A stretch of 64,000 nucleotides of DNA from Candidatus Poribacteria bacterium. Its GTDB lineage: Bacteria > Poribacteria > WGA-4E > GCA-2687025. Location: contig JABGQA010000096.1 of the NCBI GenBank assembly GCA_018644665.1, positions 62,001 through 126,000 of the forward strand. Direction: 5' to 3'. How positions within the stretch are numbered: position 1 is the first letter of the stretch; each line of letters opens with the position of its first letter. Below the pieces are notes generated by a model that had not been told where the DNA came from, did no database searches, and saw nothing but the letters and a program-made list of their open reading frames with translations. The translations under genes were made by a program, and so were the position numbers. Shown here in pieces: positions 27,888-36,933 of this stretch.

Positions 27888-30671
27888 TTACTTCGCGAGC
27901 AATACGCGCGCCGTACGCCGTTCGGCGCCTGCGACCAGTTCCACCGCGTACCATCCGCTGACGACGCGTTCGCCGGCGTCGTTGCGCCCGTCCCAGGCGA
28001 TGGCGCGGCCCGGTGTGGCGTACACGCCCGCGCGCAGGACGCCGAGGCCCAGACGACGGACGCGTTCGCCAGTCGCGTCGTAGATGCTGACCGCCACCAA
28101 CGCATCGTCTTGGAGCCGGAACGGAATCCACGTGTCGGGGTTGAACGGGTTCGGGAACGGAGCCAGGAGCGCCGTCGGCGCCGTGTCTTCCGCGGCGAGC
28201 AGCGCGTCCAGCAGGCCGAGCGCATGGCGAGCGTCGGCAGATACATAGTCGCCTGCGCGTAGCATGTCCCGCGCGGCGGCGAGCTGCGCGTACCCGCTCG
28301 CGGAAGGCGCCGCCGCCAGCCCGAACCGGACGGCCACCGTGATCAGATCGACGACGTTTATCACGCCGTCTGCGTTCACGTCTGCCGAGGGTGTCAGCGC
28401 CGCGTCGCCACCGAACGCGGTTGCGACGACCACTATGTCGACGATGTCCACGCGTCCGTCGCCGTTGACGTCGGCCGGGTCGCGCGGTGGGATGGTATCG
28501 AACGTGACTTGCGTGATGAACGGGTTGCCGGAAGCGTCGGTCACCTCGACCCTGACGACGTACTCCCGCCCGACCTCGATCACGGCGTCGCCGACGATGG
28601 ACAGCACCAGACGCGCGTCGTCTATCAGGACCGTTGTGGGCAGTTCGGTTCCGTCCAGGCGCAAGCTCGCCCCCCCGCCTACGGGTTCGCTGAAGACGAG
28701 GACGATGCCGGCAGCTTCCAACTCGGTCGGGTCCAGCGCGGACGCGCCGTCCACCGGCGTTGAGGACAGGAGCGCGGGCGCCTCGGTGTCCCGTGTGATA
28801 CCCGCGATCGCAGCGACGACGTTCACGCGGCCGGCGCCCCACCGATCGGGATCGTCCCCCGCCTCGCTCTCGGCGGCGTCGAGGAGAGCCTGGCGCACCT
28901 CGACTCCCGTCATGTGCGGAAACTGCGACAGCATGAGCGCGGCGGCGCCGGCGACTATGGGCGTGGCTTGGCTGGTGCCTGTGCGGCCCTCGTAGTCCGA
29001 CGGCGTGATGGGCGTCAGCGCCGAGAACCCGGAACGCGTAGAGACGACAACTTCGCCTCCGGCCGCGATGTCCGGCTTCGGAGCCAAGGGATTCTGTCGT
29101 CGGATCGGCCCCGAACTGCTGAATACGGAGATGTCGCCCACGGCCGTGCTGGGGCCGCCCGTGCGGGACGCGAAGGACGCCACGGCGATCGCGTGCTCAG
29201 CGGTCGCGGGTGAGTTGATCGTCGCGGACTCGACCGGGTTGTCCCACGCTACCTGCGCGCCGGCCGTGTCGATCCAGGCGTGCCATGTCCCGCTGCCGAC
29301 ATCGGCGGGCGTCGTGAGACGGAGTGTCAGCGTGCCGGGGTCGAAGTCCCCGTCCATGGAAATGAACACGTGCCTCCCGCTGACCCCCTCGTCCGTGTGC
29401 GCGACGGTGAGGGTGGAACGGCCGCTTCGCACCGCGCCGGCGTCACCGATGCCCATCGACGCGCTGCCGTTGTCGAACAGTATGGCGCCTGGGCGGGGCA
29501 CGATCGGGAAGCGGTCCAACATCTCTACGCTCAACTCGAAGTCCGGGTCGTACCACAGGCTGACGACCATCCGCGATGTACGCGTCCATGCGATGCGGTC
29601 GAACGTGAGTTCTCGCGAAGCCGTTGGCGTCATTTCGCCCTGCGTGTGCACGCCCTGACCGTGCTCGTTCCCGGCCGACGCCACGACCGTCATACCGGCC
29701 TCAGCGAACGCGGAGATCGCCAAGTCGCACACGGACGTGCCGTCGTTGGGGCCGAGCAGGCCGCCGAAGCTCAGGTTAGCCACCAACGGCGTTGGGGCGC
29801 CGCGGTCAGCCTCTATCTCATCGCGGCGGGCCTGCGCCCATTCCAGCCCTGCAAGGATCGCGTCTTCCGGGACGCTGCCGGTGGCGTCCGCGACCTTGAC
29901 GGCGAGTATCCCGGCCTCCGGTGCCATGCCGATGAACGGCGTCTGGCCGGTGAAGCTGTCGCCGTCGCCCGCGACGACCCCGGCGACGTGCGTGCCGTGC
30001 CCCGACTCGTCCGCGGGGACGGCGTCGGGGTCCGCGTCGATCTCGGCCGCCGTCCATGCCGTTCCGGTCGCCACGTCCAGGAGACCGACCACGCGCGTCG
30101 AGCCATCGGCCGCGCGCAGCCCGGGGTGCGTGACGTCCACACCCGTGTCGAGGATGGCGACGAGGCTGTGCGTCCCTAACCCGGTCATCGACCGGTCCAT
30201 GCCGGCGGCGTCGAACGGCACCGCATGTCCGAATGCGAGAGGCACGGAACGATCGACGGACAGATCCCTCGACAGCGCGGTTTGCGCCCGCCGGAGGCCC
30301 GACATGCTAGCCAGCGCCGCTAGGGACCCTACGGGCACGCGGGCAGCGAGAACGCCGTTGGGCGCCCTGCCGATCACGGCGACGCCAAGAGAGCGCAGGT
30401 CGTCGACTCGCACGGTCCCTTCGAGCAGTACGCCGAGAATCGGGCCGCGCGCTCCGGGGTAGATGCGCGTGATGTGGTCTAGACGCCCGACTCCCGACGG
30501 ACCCAGCAGCATGGCCGTCCGGAGTACGGCGCCGAGCGGATCGTAGCGCTCCTGTGCAGACGGGGACTGTGGGCGAGCGTACGGCTGCGCAGCTGGGGCG
30601 GCCCAGGCAGCCGTTGCGCACGTTAGCGCGCACGCAAGTCCGACGGCGATCGCGACGCGTAGCCTACACAT
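27888..30671 (-). CDS. Secreted subtilisin-like (S8) protease with dockerin and sorting-like tail
   Basis: 927 residues. Signal peptide (AVGLACALTCATAAWAA), a propeptide, then the S8 domain with catalytic D175 (AILDTGVDV), H225 (SGHGTHVAG) and S567 (GTSQATP). A 150-residue insert sits between the oxyanion Asn region (ASAGNEHG) and Ser567. After an Ig-like segment come two dockerin calcium loops (NGDGRVDIVDI, NADGVINVVDL). The tail begins PNPFNPDTWIPF and ends with a WDGRNDAGERVVSGWY fold, as in the giant protein at 1378-5712. Its start lies inside the end of the radical SAM gene (8-base overlap). Likely a cell-surface or secreted protease. Confidence 0.92.
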   Translation of the reverse strand: MCRLRVAIAVGLACALTCATAAWAAPAAQPYARPQSPSAQERYDPLGAVLRTAMLLGPSGVGRLDHITRIYPGARGPILGVLLEGTVRVDDLRSLGVAVIGRAPNGVLAARVPVGSLAALASMSGLRRAQTALSRDLSVDRSVPLAFGHAVPFDAAGMDRSMTGLGTHSLVAILDTGVDVTHPGLRAADGSTRVVGLLDVATGTAWTAAEIDADPDAVPADESGHGTHVAGVVAGDGDSFTGQTPFIGMAPEAGILAVKVADATGSVPEDAILAGLEWAQARRDEIEADRGAPTPLVANLSFGGLLGPNDGTSVCDLAISAFAEAGMTVVASAGNEHGQGVHTQGEMTPTASRELTFDRIAWTRTSRMVVSLWYDPDFELSVEMLDRFPIVPRPGAILFDNGSASMGIGDAGAVRSGRSTLTVAHTDEGVSGRHVFISMDGDFDPGTLTLRLTTPADVGSGTWHAWIDTAGAQVAWDNPVESATINSPATAEHAIAVASFASRTGGPSTAVGDISVFSSSGPIRRQNPLAPKPDIAAGGEVVVSTRSGFSALTPITPSDYEGRTGTSQATPIVAGAAALMLSQFPHMTGVEVRQALLDAAESEAGDDPDRWGAGRVNVVAAIAGITRDTEAPALLSSTPVDGASALDPTELEAAGIVLVFSEPVGGGASLRLDGTELPTTVLIDDARLVLSIVGDAVIEVGREYVVRVEVTDASGNPFITQVTFDTIPPRDPADVNGDGRVDIVDIVVVATAFGGDAALTPSADVNADGVINVVDLITVAVRFGLAAAPSASGYAQLAAARDMLRAGDYVSADARHALGLLDALLAAEDTAPTALLAPFPNPFNPDTWIPFRLQDDALVAVSIYDATGERVRRLGLGVLRAGVYATPGRAIAWDGRNDAGERVVSGWYAVELVAGAERRTARVLLAK

Positions 30672-31596
30672 GGGCCGTCCCGCTCAGTTGGCGCGTGTCC
30701 GCCCGCAGGCCCAGGTCCGTCGCGGCTGCTACCGCCTGACCCCACTCGTCGTGGCGTGGCGCGCGGGCGATCTCTTCGTAGCGGGGGGCGCTCACCTTCC
30801 CGGCCGGGCGATACTGGGCCATCACGTTGACGTATGTATCGGCGTGTATCTCGTCGGCCAGGAACTCCAGAATGGCGCGCGTTTCATCGGGAAGGCCGGG
30901 CATGACGAGATGGCGGACGAGTAACCCGCGCGTCGCGATGCCGCGCGCGTCGAACTCGAGCGGGCCGACCTGTCGGTGCATCTCCCGTACCGCGGCGCGC
31001 GCCACTTCTGGGTAGTCGCGCGCCTTCAGATAGCGAAACGACAGGTCCGGGTCCCACAGCTTGAAGTCCGGCATATAGATGTCCACTACTCCGTCCAGTA
31101 GCCGCAGGCTGTGCATCGAGTCATAGGCTGATGTGTTGTACACGATCGGCAGCCGGAGCCCACGCGCCACGGCGATCACGAGCGCGTCGAGCAACTGCGG
31201 CACAACGTGCTCCGGCGTGACGAAGTTGATGTTGTGGCAGCCATCGTCCTGTAGGTCGAGCATGCGTTGCGCGAGGTCGTCTGGCCGCGCCTCTTCCCCG
31301 TGCTCGCCCTGACTTACGTCGAAGTTCTGGCAGAACACGCAGCGCAGGTTGCACTTGGCGAGGAATATGGTCCCGCTCCCGCGCGTGCCGCGTAGGCAGT
31401 CCTCCTCGCCGAAGTGCGCGAACGAGCTGGCGACCTGCGCGTAGCGTCCCGTCCAGCACACGGAGCGTTCGTCACGTAGGCGGTCGACGGCGCAGTCGCG
31501 GGGACATAGCCGACACTCCGCGAGAGCAGCCACCGCCTGGTGCGCGCGCGCCTCCAGTTCGCCCGTCTGATACAGGTTCATGTAGGCGGGTGTCAA
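30664..31596 (-). CDS. Radical SAM protein, PflX-like activating-enzyme family
   Basis: About 310 residues. The cluster motif is C82xxxC86xxC89 (CNLRCVFC), preceded by N-terminal cysteines ECRLCPRDCAVDRL, as in the COG1313/PflX group. The start is uncertain. A TTG at 31596 gives MTPAYMNLYQTGEL and keeps the conserved PAY. ATG 31581 or a GTG at 31671 are alternatives. Family members use a 4Fe-4S cluster and SAM. The partner protein is unknown and no obvious glycyl-radical target is present. First gene of the five-gene minus-strand operon; its last eight bases overlap the subtilase start. Confidence 0.82.
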   Translation of the reverse strand: MTPAYMNLYQTGELEARAHQAVAALAECRLCPRDCAVDRLRDERSVCWTGRYAQVASSFAHFGEEDCLRGTRGSGTIFLAKCNLRCVFCQNFDVSQGEHGEEARPDDLAQRMLDLQDDGCHNINFVTPEHVVPQLLDALVIAVARGLRLPIVYNTSAYDSMHSLRLLDGVVDIYMPDFKLWDPDLSFRYLKARDYPEVARAAVREMHRQVGPLEFDARGIATRGLLVRHLVMPGLPDETRAILEFLADEIHADTYVNVMAQYRPAGKVSAPRYEEIARAPRHDEWGQAVAAATDLGLRADTRQLSGTAHV

Positions 31597-31789
31597 CGCG
31601 GGCCCCTGTTGATGGCGCGTCAATCGGGCGCCGTTCCGGCGGCATGTGAAGACCAGAGGCGAGGTTGGCACACGGGACGCGAGGACACAACCGCGTGGGG
31701 CGGGGACTAGCGGTCGGCGCCGCGCGCTTGCGGTGATGTTCGCTGGGGGACATCACCGTGAGGGAATCGACCAGTCCGGCGCTCTTGGA

Positions 31790-32130
31790 TCAGGCGAAGC
31801 CCATCTCCGTCAGGTTCAGGTAGCTCACTGTCACGCTCTCCATCGGTGTGAGGTCGTTGGGCGCGTCCTGTTCCACGACGAACCATTCGACGCCGTTGGC
31901 CATCCCGGCCTCGATGGACCCTTTCACACGGTGACAGCCTGTAACCCGAGCCCGTCGAGTCTCGCCCTGTTGCGAGACACCGAGTCCTCTACGAGGTTGG
32001 CGCCACCCTCGATGCCCTCGTAGCCCATCTGCGCGACTTGCTCCGTCGCGCCCCAGAAGTCGGCCCGCGTCTCGTCCCGTATGGTCCCCGGTGTCAGCCC
32101 TATCTGCGGCGTGGTGTGCGGCCTTACGTG
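31790..32130 (-). pseudogene. Sugar phosphate isomerase/epimerase remnant with internal deletion
   Basis: On the minus strand, 32125-31927 translates to PQIGLTPGTIRDE, ADFWGATEQVAQMGYEGIEG and RLDGLGLQAVTV, the N-terminal part of a TIM-barrel sugar phosphate isomerase/epimerase. It is followed directly, in another frame, by GMANGVEWFVVEQD and VTVSYLNLTEMGFA (31790-31930), the C-terminal end. Both termini are recognisable, but the middle of the usual 250-290-residue protein is missing and the join changes frame at about 31925-31932. No start codon is left before the N-terminal part. This is a dead gene made by a large internal deletion. Confidence 0.7.
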
Positions 32131-32331
32131 CGGCTCTATGCGTAGACCCCGTCACGGTTGCGGACGGGCGCGAAGGCGCTCTGGCCCTCGTCGCGCGCGC
32201 CCGGCATTGAGGTGATCATTGCCCCTGGCATGGAAGCGCGGGCGCCGCGCGCGGCGGGGCGCTGGCGTGCGTACGCCGGGTACCGATATAGTCGTGTGCG
32301 TGACGGCCGACCGAGACGCATGAGGACTAGC

Positions 32332-32550
32332 ATGGCTGAACCACGCATCGTCGTCTTCCATCTAGGCCGCGGCGTATCCGTGCTGCTGGACAACGAGGAT
32401 CGCCAGTTGCTGTTCGCCGATTCCGACGGGCGCTACTGGAAAATCAACGACGAACGTGAGAAGCGCCTGTTCGCGGACAGCGCTGTCGATCTCATGAGCC
32501 TGATCCTGTCTCCTCCCGACAGGGATGCAGCCGACCCTCCCTCCGCCTAG
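32332..32550 (+). CDS. Small hypothetical protein
   Basis: 72 residues from the ATG at 32332, with AGGA just upstream (ATGAGGACTAGCATG) and a TATAGT -10-like element at 32287-32292. The sequence (RIVVFHLGRGVSVLLDNEDR, ADSDGRYWKINDEREKRLF) has a beta-rich, cytoplasmic look and no membrane segment. No family recognised. An upstream ATG at 32320 would add four residues. Confidence 0.6.
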   Translation: MAEPRIVVFHLGRGVSVLLDNEDRQLLFADSDGRYWKINDEREKRLFADSAVDLMSLILSPPDRDAADPPSA

Positions 32551-32814
32551 CCAACGCGAACGCATGATCGTAGCGCGGCCCTGCGCTCCTGGCACGAGAC
32601 GTGCTAGGCCATCGTCAGGGAAACGCGGGAGGTGTCGTCGAACGCGCCCGGCAGGGCGCTCACGGCGGACACGGCGGGTCACCCCAGCGACGTCCGTAGT
32701 CGTTTACGCAACACTCCCCCGCAACAGTGCACGCCCGCGCACAGGGAACCGCGACTGTGTCGCGTTGCGCGGGAAGACCGGTGGTCCAGGTGGCTGAATC
32801 AGACGGGAATCATC

Positions 32815-33519
32815 ATGCCTCTCGAAATCGAAGAGAAGCTCCAAGTCAACTCCTCCCGCGTGTTCGAGCGTATCCGCGAAGAGGGGCATGTCGGGGGCAA
32901 CCCGATACAGCGCGGACGACTCGCGCTACAGCACGACACGTATCTCGACACGCCCGGTGGGCACCTCTACCACTCCGGCGCATCGCTCAGGCTGCGCGAG
33001 AAGGACGGGCGGTACGTCCTCACCTTCAAGACGCCCGTCGAAGCGACCCATGTCCGCACGGAGGGCGAGGCGTTCCTCACCGAGGATGAGGCGTCCGCCG
33101 CTCTCGACGGGGCGCTGGATCTCGTGGACTGCGACGTCGCCGCGGCCGCGATCGCATATGTCGGCGGCTCCAGCCTCCGCGCTGTGCTGCTGGTGTCGAA
33201 CCAACGTGAGACGTGGAACGTCACCTCAGCGCTGGGTTCCATGCTGATGTGCTTCGACTGGGTGCAGTACTCCGACCCCACTGGCGCGAGCGAGGGTCGA
33301 ACGGCGGAGGAGTACGAGCTGGAGCTGGAACTCCAGCAGGGACCCCGTTCGCTGGTCAGCGACGCGGCGCAGCATCTGTCGCGCCGGTTTCATCTGCCGG
33401 CCCAGGCGCGCTCGAAGTACGAACGCGGCGTGACGTTGTTGGGGGCCTTCGCCGACGACGTGGCCGTCCCTGAGCGGGACGCGCCTGTCGCGGTCGGCCG
33501 CGCGCTCCTGACCGTCTAG
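32815..33519 (+). CDS. CYTH-domain protein (triphosphate tunnel metalloenzyme family)
   Basis: 234 residues from the ATG at 32815 (GGGA upstream); the longer frame from 32632 is not coding-like. The ExExK signature is at residues 4-8 (EIEEK). The tunnel residues follow in YLDTPGGHLYHSGASLRLREKDG and LTFKTPVEATHVRTEGEA, then YELELELQQG and ARSKYERG. The family acts on triphosphates (inorganic triphosphatase, thiamine triphosphatase, adenylate cyclase class IV). Substrate not assigned. No CHAD domain is attached. Confidence 0.85.
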   Translation: MPLEIEEKLQVNSSRVFERIREEGHVGGNPIQRGRLALQHDTYLDTPGGHLYHSGASLRLREKDGRYVLTFKTPVEATHVRTEGEAFLTEDEASAALDGALDLVDCDVAAAAIAYVGGSSLRAVLLVSNQRETWNVTSALGSMLMCFDWVQYSDPTGASEGRTAEEYELELELQQGPRSLVSDAAQHLSRRFHLPAQARSKYERGVTLLGAFADDVAVPERDAPVAVGRALLTV

Positions 33520-33707
33520 CGTCACCGATGATTCCCATGCCCGCTCGTGCACGACCGGGCGCCGCCGCGCTCCGCCCGTCGGCACATCACCCGCGCTGGT
33601 ACGCCGATTTCCTGCTCGGATCCGTGCGCAGATAGTGGTGGTCTTGCGGTCCCAGGCTATATTGCGGACAGACGCCTCCTCCATCTGCGCCGTAGGGCTC
33701 TACGAGA

Positions 33708-34160
33708 ATGTCCACGCGACGCGTGGCCCGCAGCGTGGCGACGCTTGCCGTGGTTGCGCTGTACGTCATGGCAGCGACCGGAGCGCCCAACACCGTCCGC
33801 ATCGCGTGGGCGTGCTTCGCTCGCGCGGAAACCGAGAACGGCCACGGCGGCACGTCCACCTGGCGCTGTTGCGGATCGGCGACCCTCTGCGACTGCGCGT
33901 CTGGCCGCATGGACGGGTGCTCGAACCCTCCCGCCTACGGTTCCATGCAACTGCTCTCGGCTGACGGCTGCGCGTGCGGGGTCGACACGGCCCCACATGC
34001 TGACGCGGGCGTCGCATCGCCGCCACACATCCTGCCGTCGCCAGGCGTTGTAGCGCTATCGGTTGGCGCCTCGCGCGCGGGAGGCGCACCCCACATCGCT
34101 CCCGTGACGGGGTTCCCTTCATTGCCCGACGCCGTTCCCATCCGCGGCCGTCCGGGCTGA
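33708..34160 (+). CDS. Cys-rich secreted protein upstream of the TonB receptor
   Basis: 150 residues. Signal peptide (VARSVATLAVVALYVMAATG), then a cysteine-rich stretch WRCCGSATLCDCASG and CGVDTAPHADAG, suited to metal binding. A TATATT -10-like element at 33658-33663 precedes it and the TonB receptor starts about 95 bases downstream on the same strand. No family was recognised. The arrangement resembles short secreted metal-binding partners of copper receptors such as DUF2946-type proteins, but that is inference. Confidence 0.55.
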   Translation: MSTRRVARSVATLAVVALYVMAATGAPNTVRIAWACFARAETENGHGGTSTWRCCGSATLCDCASGRMDGCSNPPAYGSMQLLSADGCACGVDTAPHADAGVASPPHILPSPGVVALSVGASRAGGAPHIAPVTGFPSLPDAVPIRGRPG

Positions 34161-34254
34161 CCCTCCCGCGACTCACTCAGCTACAGCGCGACCCATGCTC
34201 CTCGGCCGCTTTCTGGCCGAGGGCGATGGAGTGCGCGCTCGGATGGAACACAGC

Positions 34255-36351
34255 ATGCATATCGGACGTTTGCGCACCAAAGTCGCAGCTGCGATTCTTA
34301 CCGCTTCACTGCCCCTACTGTCGCATGCCGGAGACGCTACCGAATCACCGGCCGGATCAGACGTAGACCGCATCCTCCCCACGATCGTGATCCGGTCGTC
34401 CCGGGCGGCGACCGTATCCGGCGTCGCCGGTGAGATGCAGCTCGACACGATCCGTCGCACGCCTGCCCGCGCGACGGGCGAGCTTCTCCGTGAGCTGCCC
34501 GGTGTCGATTCGGTGCGGCGCGGGCCGTTGGGCCTAGACCCAGCCGTGCGAGGGCTACGCGAAACGCAAGTTGGCGGGTACATAGACGGAGCGCGCTGGT
34601 TCCCGGGAGGGCCTGGGCGGATGGACTCGCCGCTCAGCCATCTGGACCCGACTGCGATTCGCTCCATCGAAGTCGAGAAGGGCCCCTACGCTCTCACGTG
34701 GGGCCCTGGGAACCTCGCCGCCATTCGCGTGGAGACGCACGGCGTTCCGGCCGACGCGGGCGTGGCGCAGGGATTCCTGGGTAGCGGGTACCAGTCCAAT
34801 GGCGCCGTGGCCCACGGGTCGGGTTCGCTGTACGGGCGACACCGATCGCTCGCGTACCGCGTACACGGGGTGTGGCGACAGGGAGACGACTACCGCCCCG
34901 GCGACGGCACATCGGTCCCGGCTGACTTCCGCGTCGGCGAAGGCCGCGCGCGGGCCACCTACGCTCTCAGTGACGCCTCTGACATCCGGGTCATGCTCGG
35001 ATACCAGCGGCAGGAGGATATCGACTACCCCGGCAGGATGCTGAACGCGCGTTGGTACGATGTCCGCAACGCGTCAGCACGCTGGAGGCACACCGGTGGG
35101 TCCGGGAAGGCGCCGGTGGCGGACGCGCTCGTGTACGCGAGCGTGATCGACCACCAGATGGACAACCAGGGGAAGCCATCGGCCGACGCTCCCATGTCCA
35201 AGGACATCGTCGTCGACTCGCGGGTGGAAGTGATCGGCGCTCGGGTGGCAGTGGACCTGGATCCAGCCGATGATGTGCGCCTATCCCTGGGGGCTGACGC
35301 GTACCGCGCGCACCGCGACGCTCTCAGGACGACGCGGTCCACAGCGGGAGGCGTCATGGACATGGACATGGGCGCAGGGACGATCATGCAAGTCCCGATG
35401 TGGCCCGATGCCGCCATTGCGGACGTGGGGGTGTACGCCACCGGCGCGCATTCGCCAACCGCCCGCACGCGCGTGTCGGTTGGGGTACGGGCGGACGTCG
35501 TCGTCGCAGACGCTGATGCCGTCACCGACTTCTACATCGCGAACGTCGGGGCTGAGACGGAAACGTCGGAGTTCAACCTGAGCGCTTCGGGGCTCGCGAC
35601 GTACAGGCTCTCCGCCGACTGGTCTGCGAGCGTTGGCGTCGGCTCGGTCGCCCGGACGGCGGACGCGAAGGAGCGGTACTCCGACCGTGTTCCCGCCACG
35701 CGAGCGCAGATGAGCGCGGAGTTCATGGGGAACCCCACGCTGGCGCCGGAGCGCGGGACGCAGGCTGACCTGTGGCTGGAGGGCGGTGTCGGGAAGGTGT
35801 CCGTGTCTGCGAGCGTATTCGCGCGGCGGATCGACAACTACATCACCCTCGAGGCCACTGCCCTCACGGCCCGAATGGCGACCAGTCCAGACACCGTCTA
35901 CCGCTACGTTAACGGCGGAGCGCGCTTCATCGGGGGCGAGGCGGTGGCGTCTGCCCCGGTCGCGCGTCATCTGGTCGTGCGCGCGACGCTGGCGTATCTG
36001 TGGGGAGAAGACACCGCGCTGGACGAGCCAGCCCTCGGCGTGTCGCCACCACAGGCCACGGTGGTCGCGCGCTACACGCGTGACCGGTTCGCCATCGAAG
36101 CGATCGCGCGCGCCGCGGCATCCCAGGATCGCGTGTCCGTGACGCGTGGCGAGGCGGCGACCGAACGTCACGTCGTCACCGACCTCCTTGGGGAGGCGCG
36201 GCTAGGGCCGGGGCTCGTCGTGCGCGGTGGGGCGCTGAACGTCGGGGACGCCACGTACGTGAACCACCTGAACGCGAGGAACCCGTTCACGAAGGAGCCC
36301 GTGCCGGAACCCGGCCGCGTCGTCTTCACGGAAGTGGCCTTCGCGTTCTGA
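34255..36351 (+). CDS. TonB-dependent outer-membrane receptor, possibly copper
   Basis: 698 residues from the ATG at 34255, which starts a signal peptide (HIGRLRTKVAAAILTASLPLLSHAG). ATG 34243 or 34195 give longer N-termini. The plug domain carries RELPGVDSVRRGPLGLDPAVRGL and SIEVEKGPYALTWGPGNLA. The barrel ends with the C-terminal aromatic strand FTEVAFAF. A methionine-rich loop (MDMDMGAGTIMQVPMW) is close to those of TonB-dependent copper receptors of the OprC/NosA type. Copper is likely but not proven. No TonB/ExbBD genes are nearby. The upstream Cys-rich protein is probably cotranscribed. Confidence 0.82.
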   Translation: MHIGRLRTKVAAAILTASLPLLSHAGDATESPAGSDVDRILPTIVIRSSRAATVSGVAGEMQLDTIRRTPARATGELLRELPGVDSVRRGPLGLDPAVRGLRETQVGGYIDGARWFPGGPGRMDSPLSHLDPTAIRSIEVEKGPYALTWGPGNLAAIRVETHGVPADAGVAQGFLGSGYQSNGAVAHGSGSLYGRHRSLAYRVHGVWRQGDDYRPGDGTSVPADFRVGEGRARATYALSDASDIRVMLGYQRQEDIDYPGRMLNARWYDVRNASARWRHTGGSGKAPVADALVYASVIDHQMDNQGKPSADAPMSKDIVVDSRVEVIGARVAVDLDPADDVRLSLGADAYRAHRDALRTTRSTAGGVMDMDMGAGTIMQVPMWPDAAIADVGVYATGAHSPTARTRVSVGVRADVVVADADAVTDFYIANVGAETETSEFNLSASGLATYRLSADWSASVGVGSVARTADAKERYSDRVPATRAQMSAEFMGNPTLAPERGTQADLWLEGGVGKVSVSASVFARRIDNYITLEATALTARMATSPDTVYRYVNGGARFIGGEAVASAPVARHLVVRATLAYLWGEDTALDEPALGVSPPQATVVARYTRDRFAIEAIARAAASQDRVSVTRGEAATERHVVTDLLGEARLGPGLVVRGGALNVGDATYVNHLNARNPFTKEPVPEPGRVVFTEVAFAF

Positions 36352-36364
36352 TTGGGTGCCCGGA

Positions 36365-36394
36365 GTGGGCGGGGCTCAAACGGGTTCCGCCCAC
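36365..36394 (+). terminator. Hairpin after the TonB receptor gene
   Basis: GTGGGCGG at 36365-36372 and CCGCCCAC at 36387-36394 form an 8-bp stem, 14 bases after the receptor stop codon. There is no T-run, as with other GC-rich hairpins here. Confidence 0.45.
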
Positions 36395-36933
36395 CCACGC
36401 CGTCCGGCGCGACACGGCCGGTGGGGAGGGCGTGCGACCACAGCCCCGCGACTCCAGGGCCATCACCGCGGACCGCATGCCGGAGCCGATCACCGCTGAG
36501 GGCCCATGCACGGTGGGGCCTCAGCGCGGCGCCTCCAATACGCCGGCGAAGTGCTTCTGCGTGCGCCTCGGGAAGCGATCGGTACGGCTAGACCGCCAGG
36601 GCCTTGGGGCATTCGTACCGCGCTCCTGACAGCACGCTGTATCGATCGCGAGCCCAATCGCTGCCTGAGACGACAGGGCCACGGCCTTGGTCGACATCAG
36701 GAGCTTGGCGCCGGGCATGGGCTATGGAGCTCACTGCCGCTGAGCTGTAGGCCGGGGACGGCGACGCGTTCGCAGGACTACCGACAGGAGCGGGGCGGAA
36801 CCCCGGAGATGGACGCGACGCGCGCGCTGCGCCAGTTCTGCCTATACCTGCTGCACGATGCCGCCCGGCAGGGACCACGGCCTGGCGAGCTTCCTCGAAC
36901 GTCCCGCGAGGTACAGCACACGCGGCGGCCCGC
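36395..36933. other. Gene-free convergent spacer with strong hairpin
   Basis: No gene recognised in about 540 bases between convergent genes. Short open frames on both strands lack ribosome-binding sites and have no family match. The notable element is the hairpin at 36494-36526, entered separately. Confidence 0.5.
36494..36526. ncRNA. Strong isolated hairpin, possible structured RNA
   Basis: CGCTGAGGGCCC at 36494-36505 pairs with GGGGCCTCAGCG at 36515-36526. Eleven of 12 positions pair, with one G-G mismatch and a 9-base loop. It lies over 140 bases from the TonB receptor stop and over 400 bases from the convergent gene, so it does not look like a simple terminator for either. Confidence 0.3.

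Noticed and set aside
27823-28842. N-terminal extension of the hydrolase-methyltransferase gene
   Set aside because: Arginine/glycine-rich frame that overlaps the end of the subtilase gene on the same strand. The ATG at 27822 is the first start clear of it.
36521-36718. 65-residue minus-strand frame in the convergent spacer
   Set aside because: Reads plausibly but has no ribosome-binding site and no recognised family.
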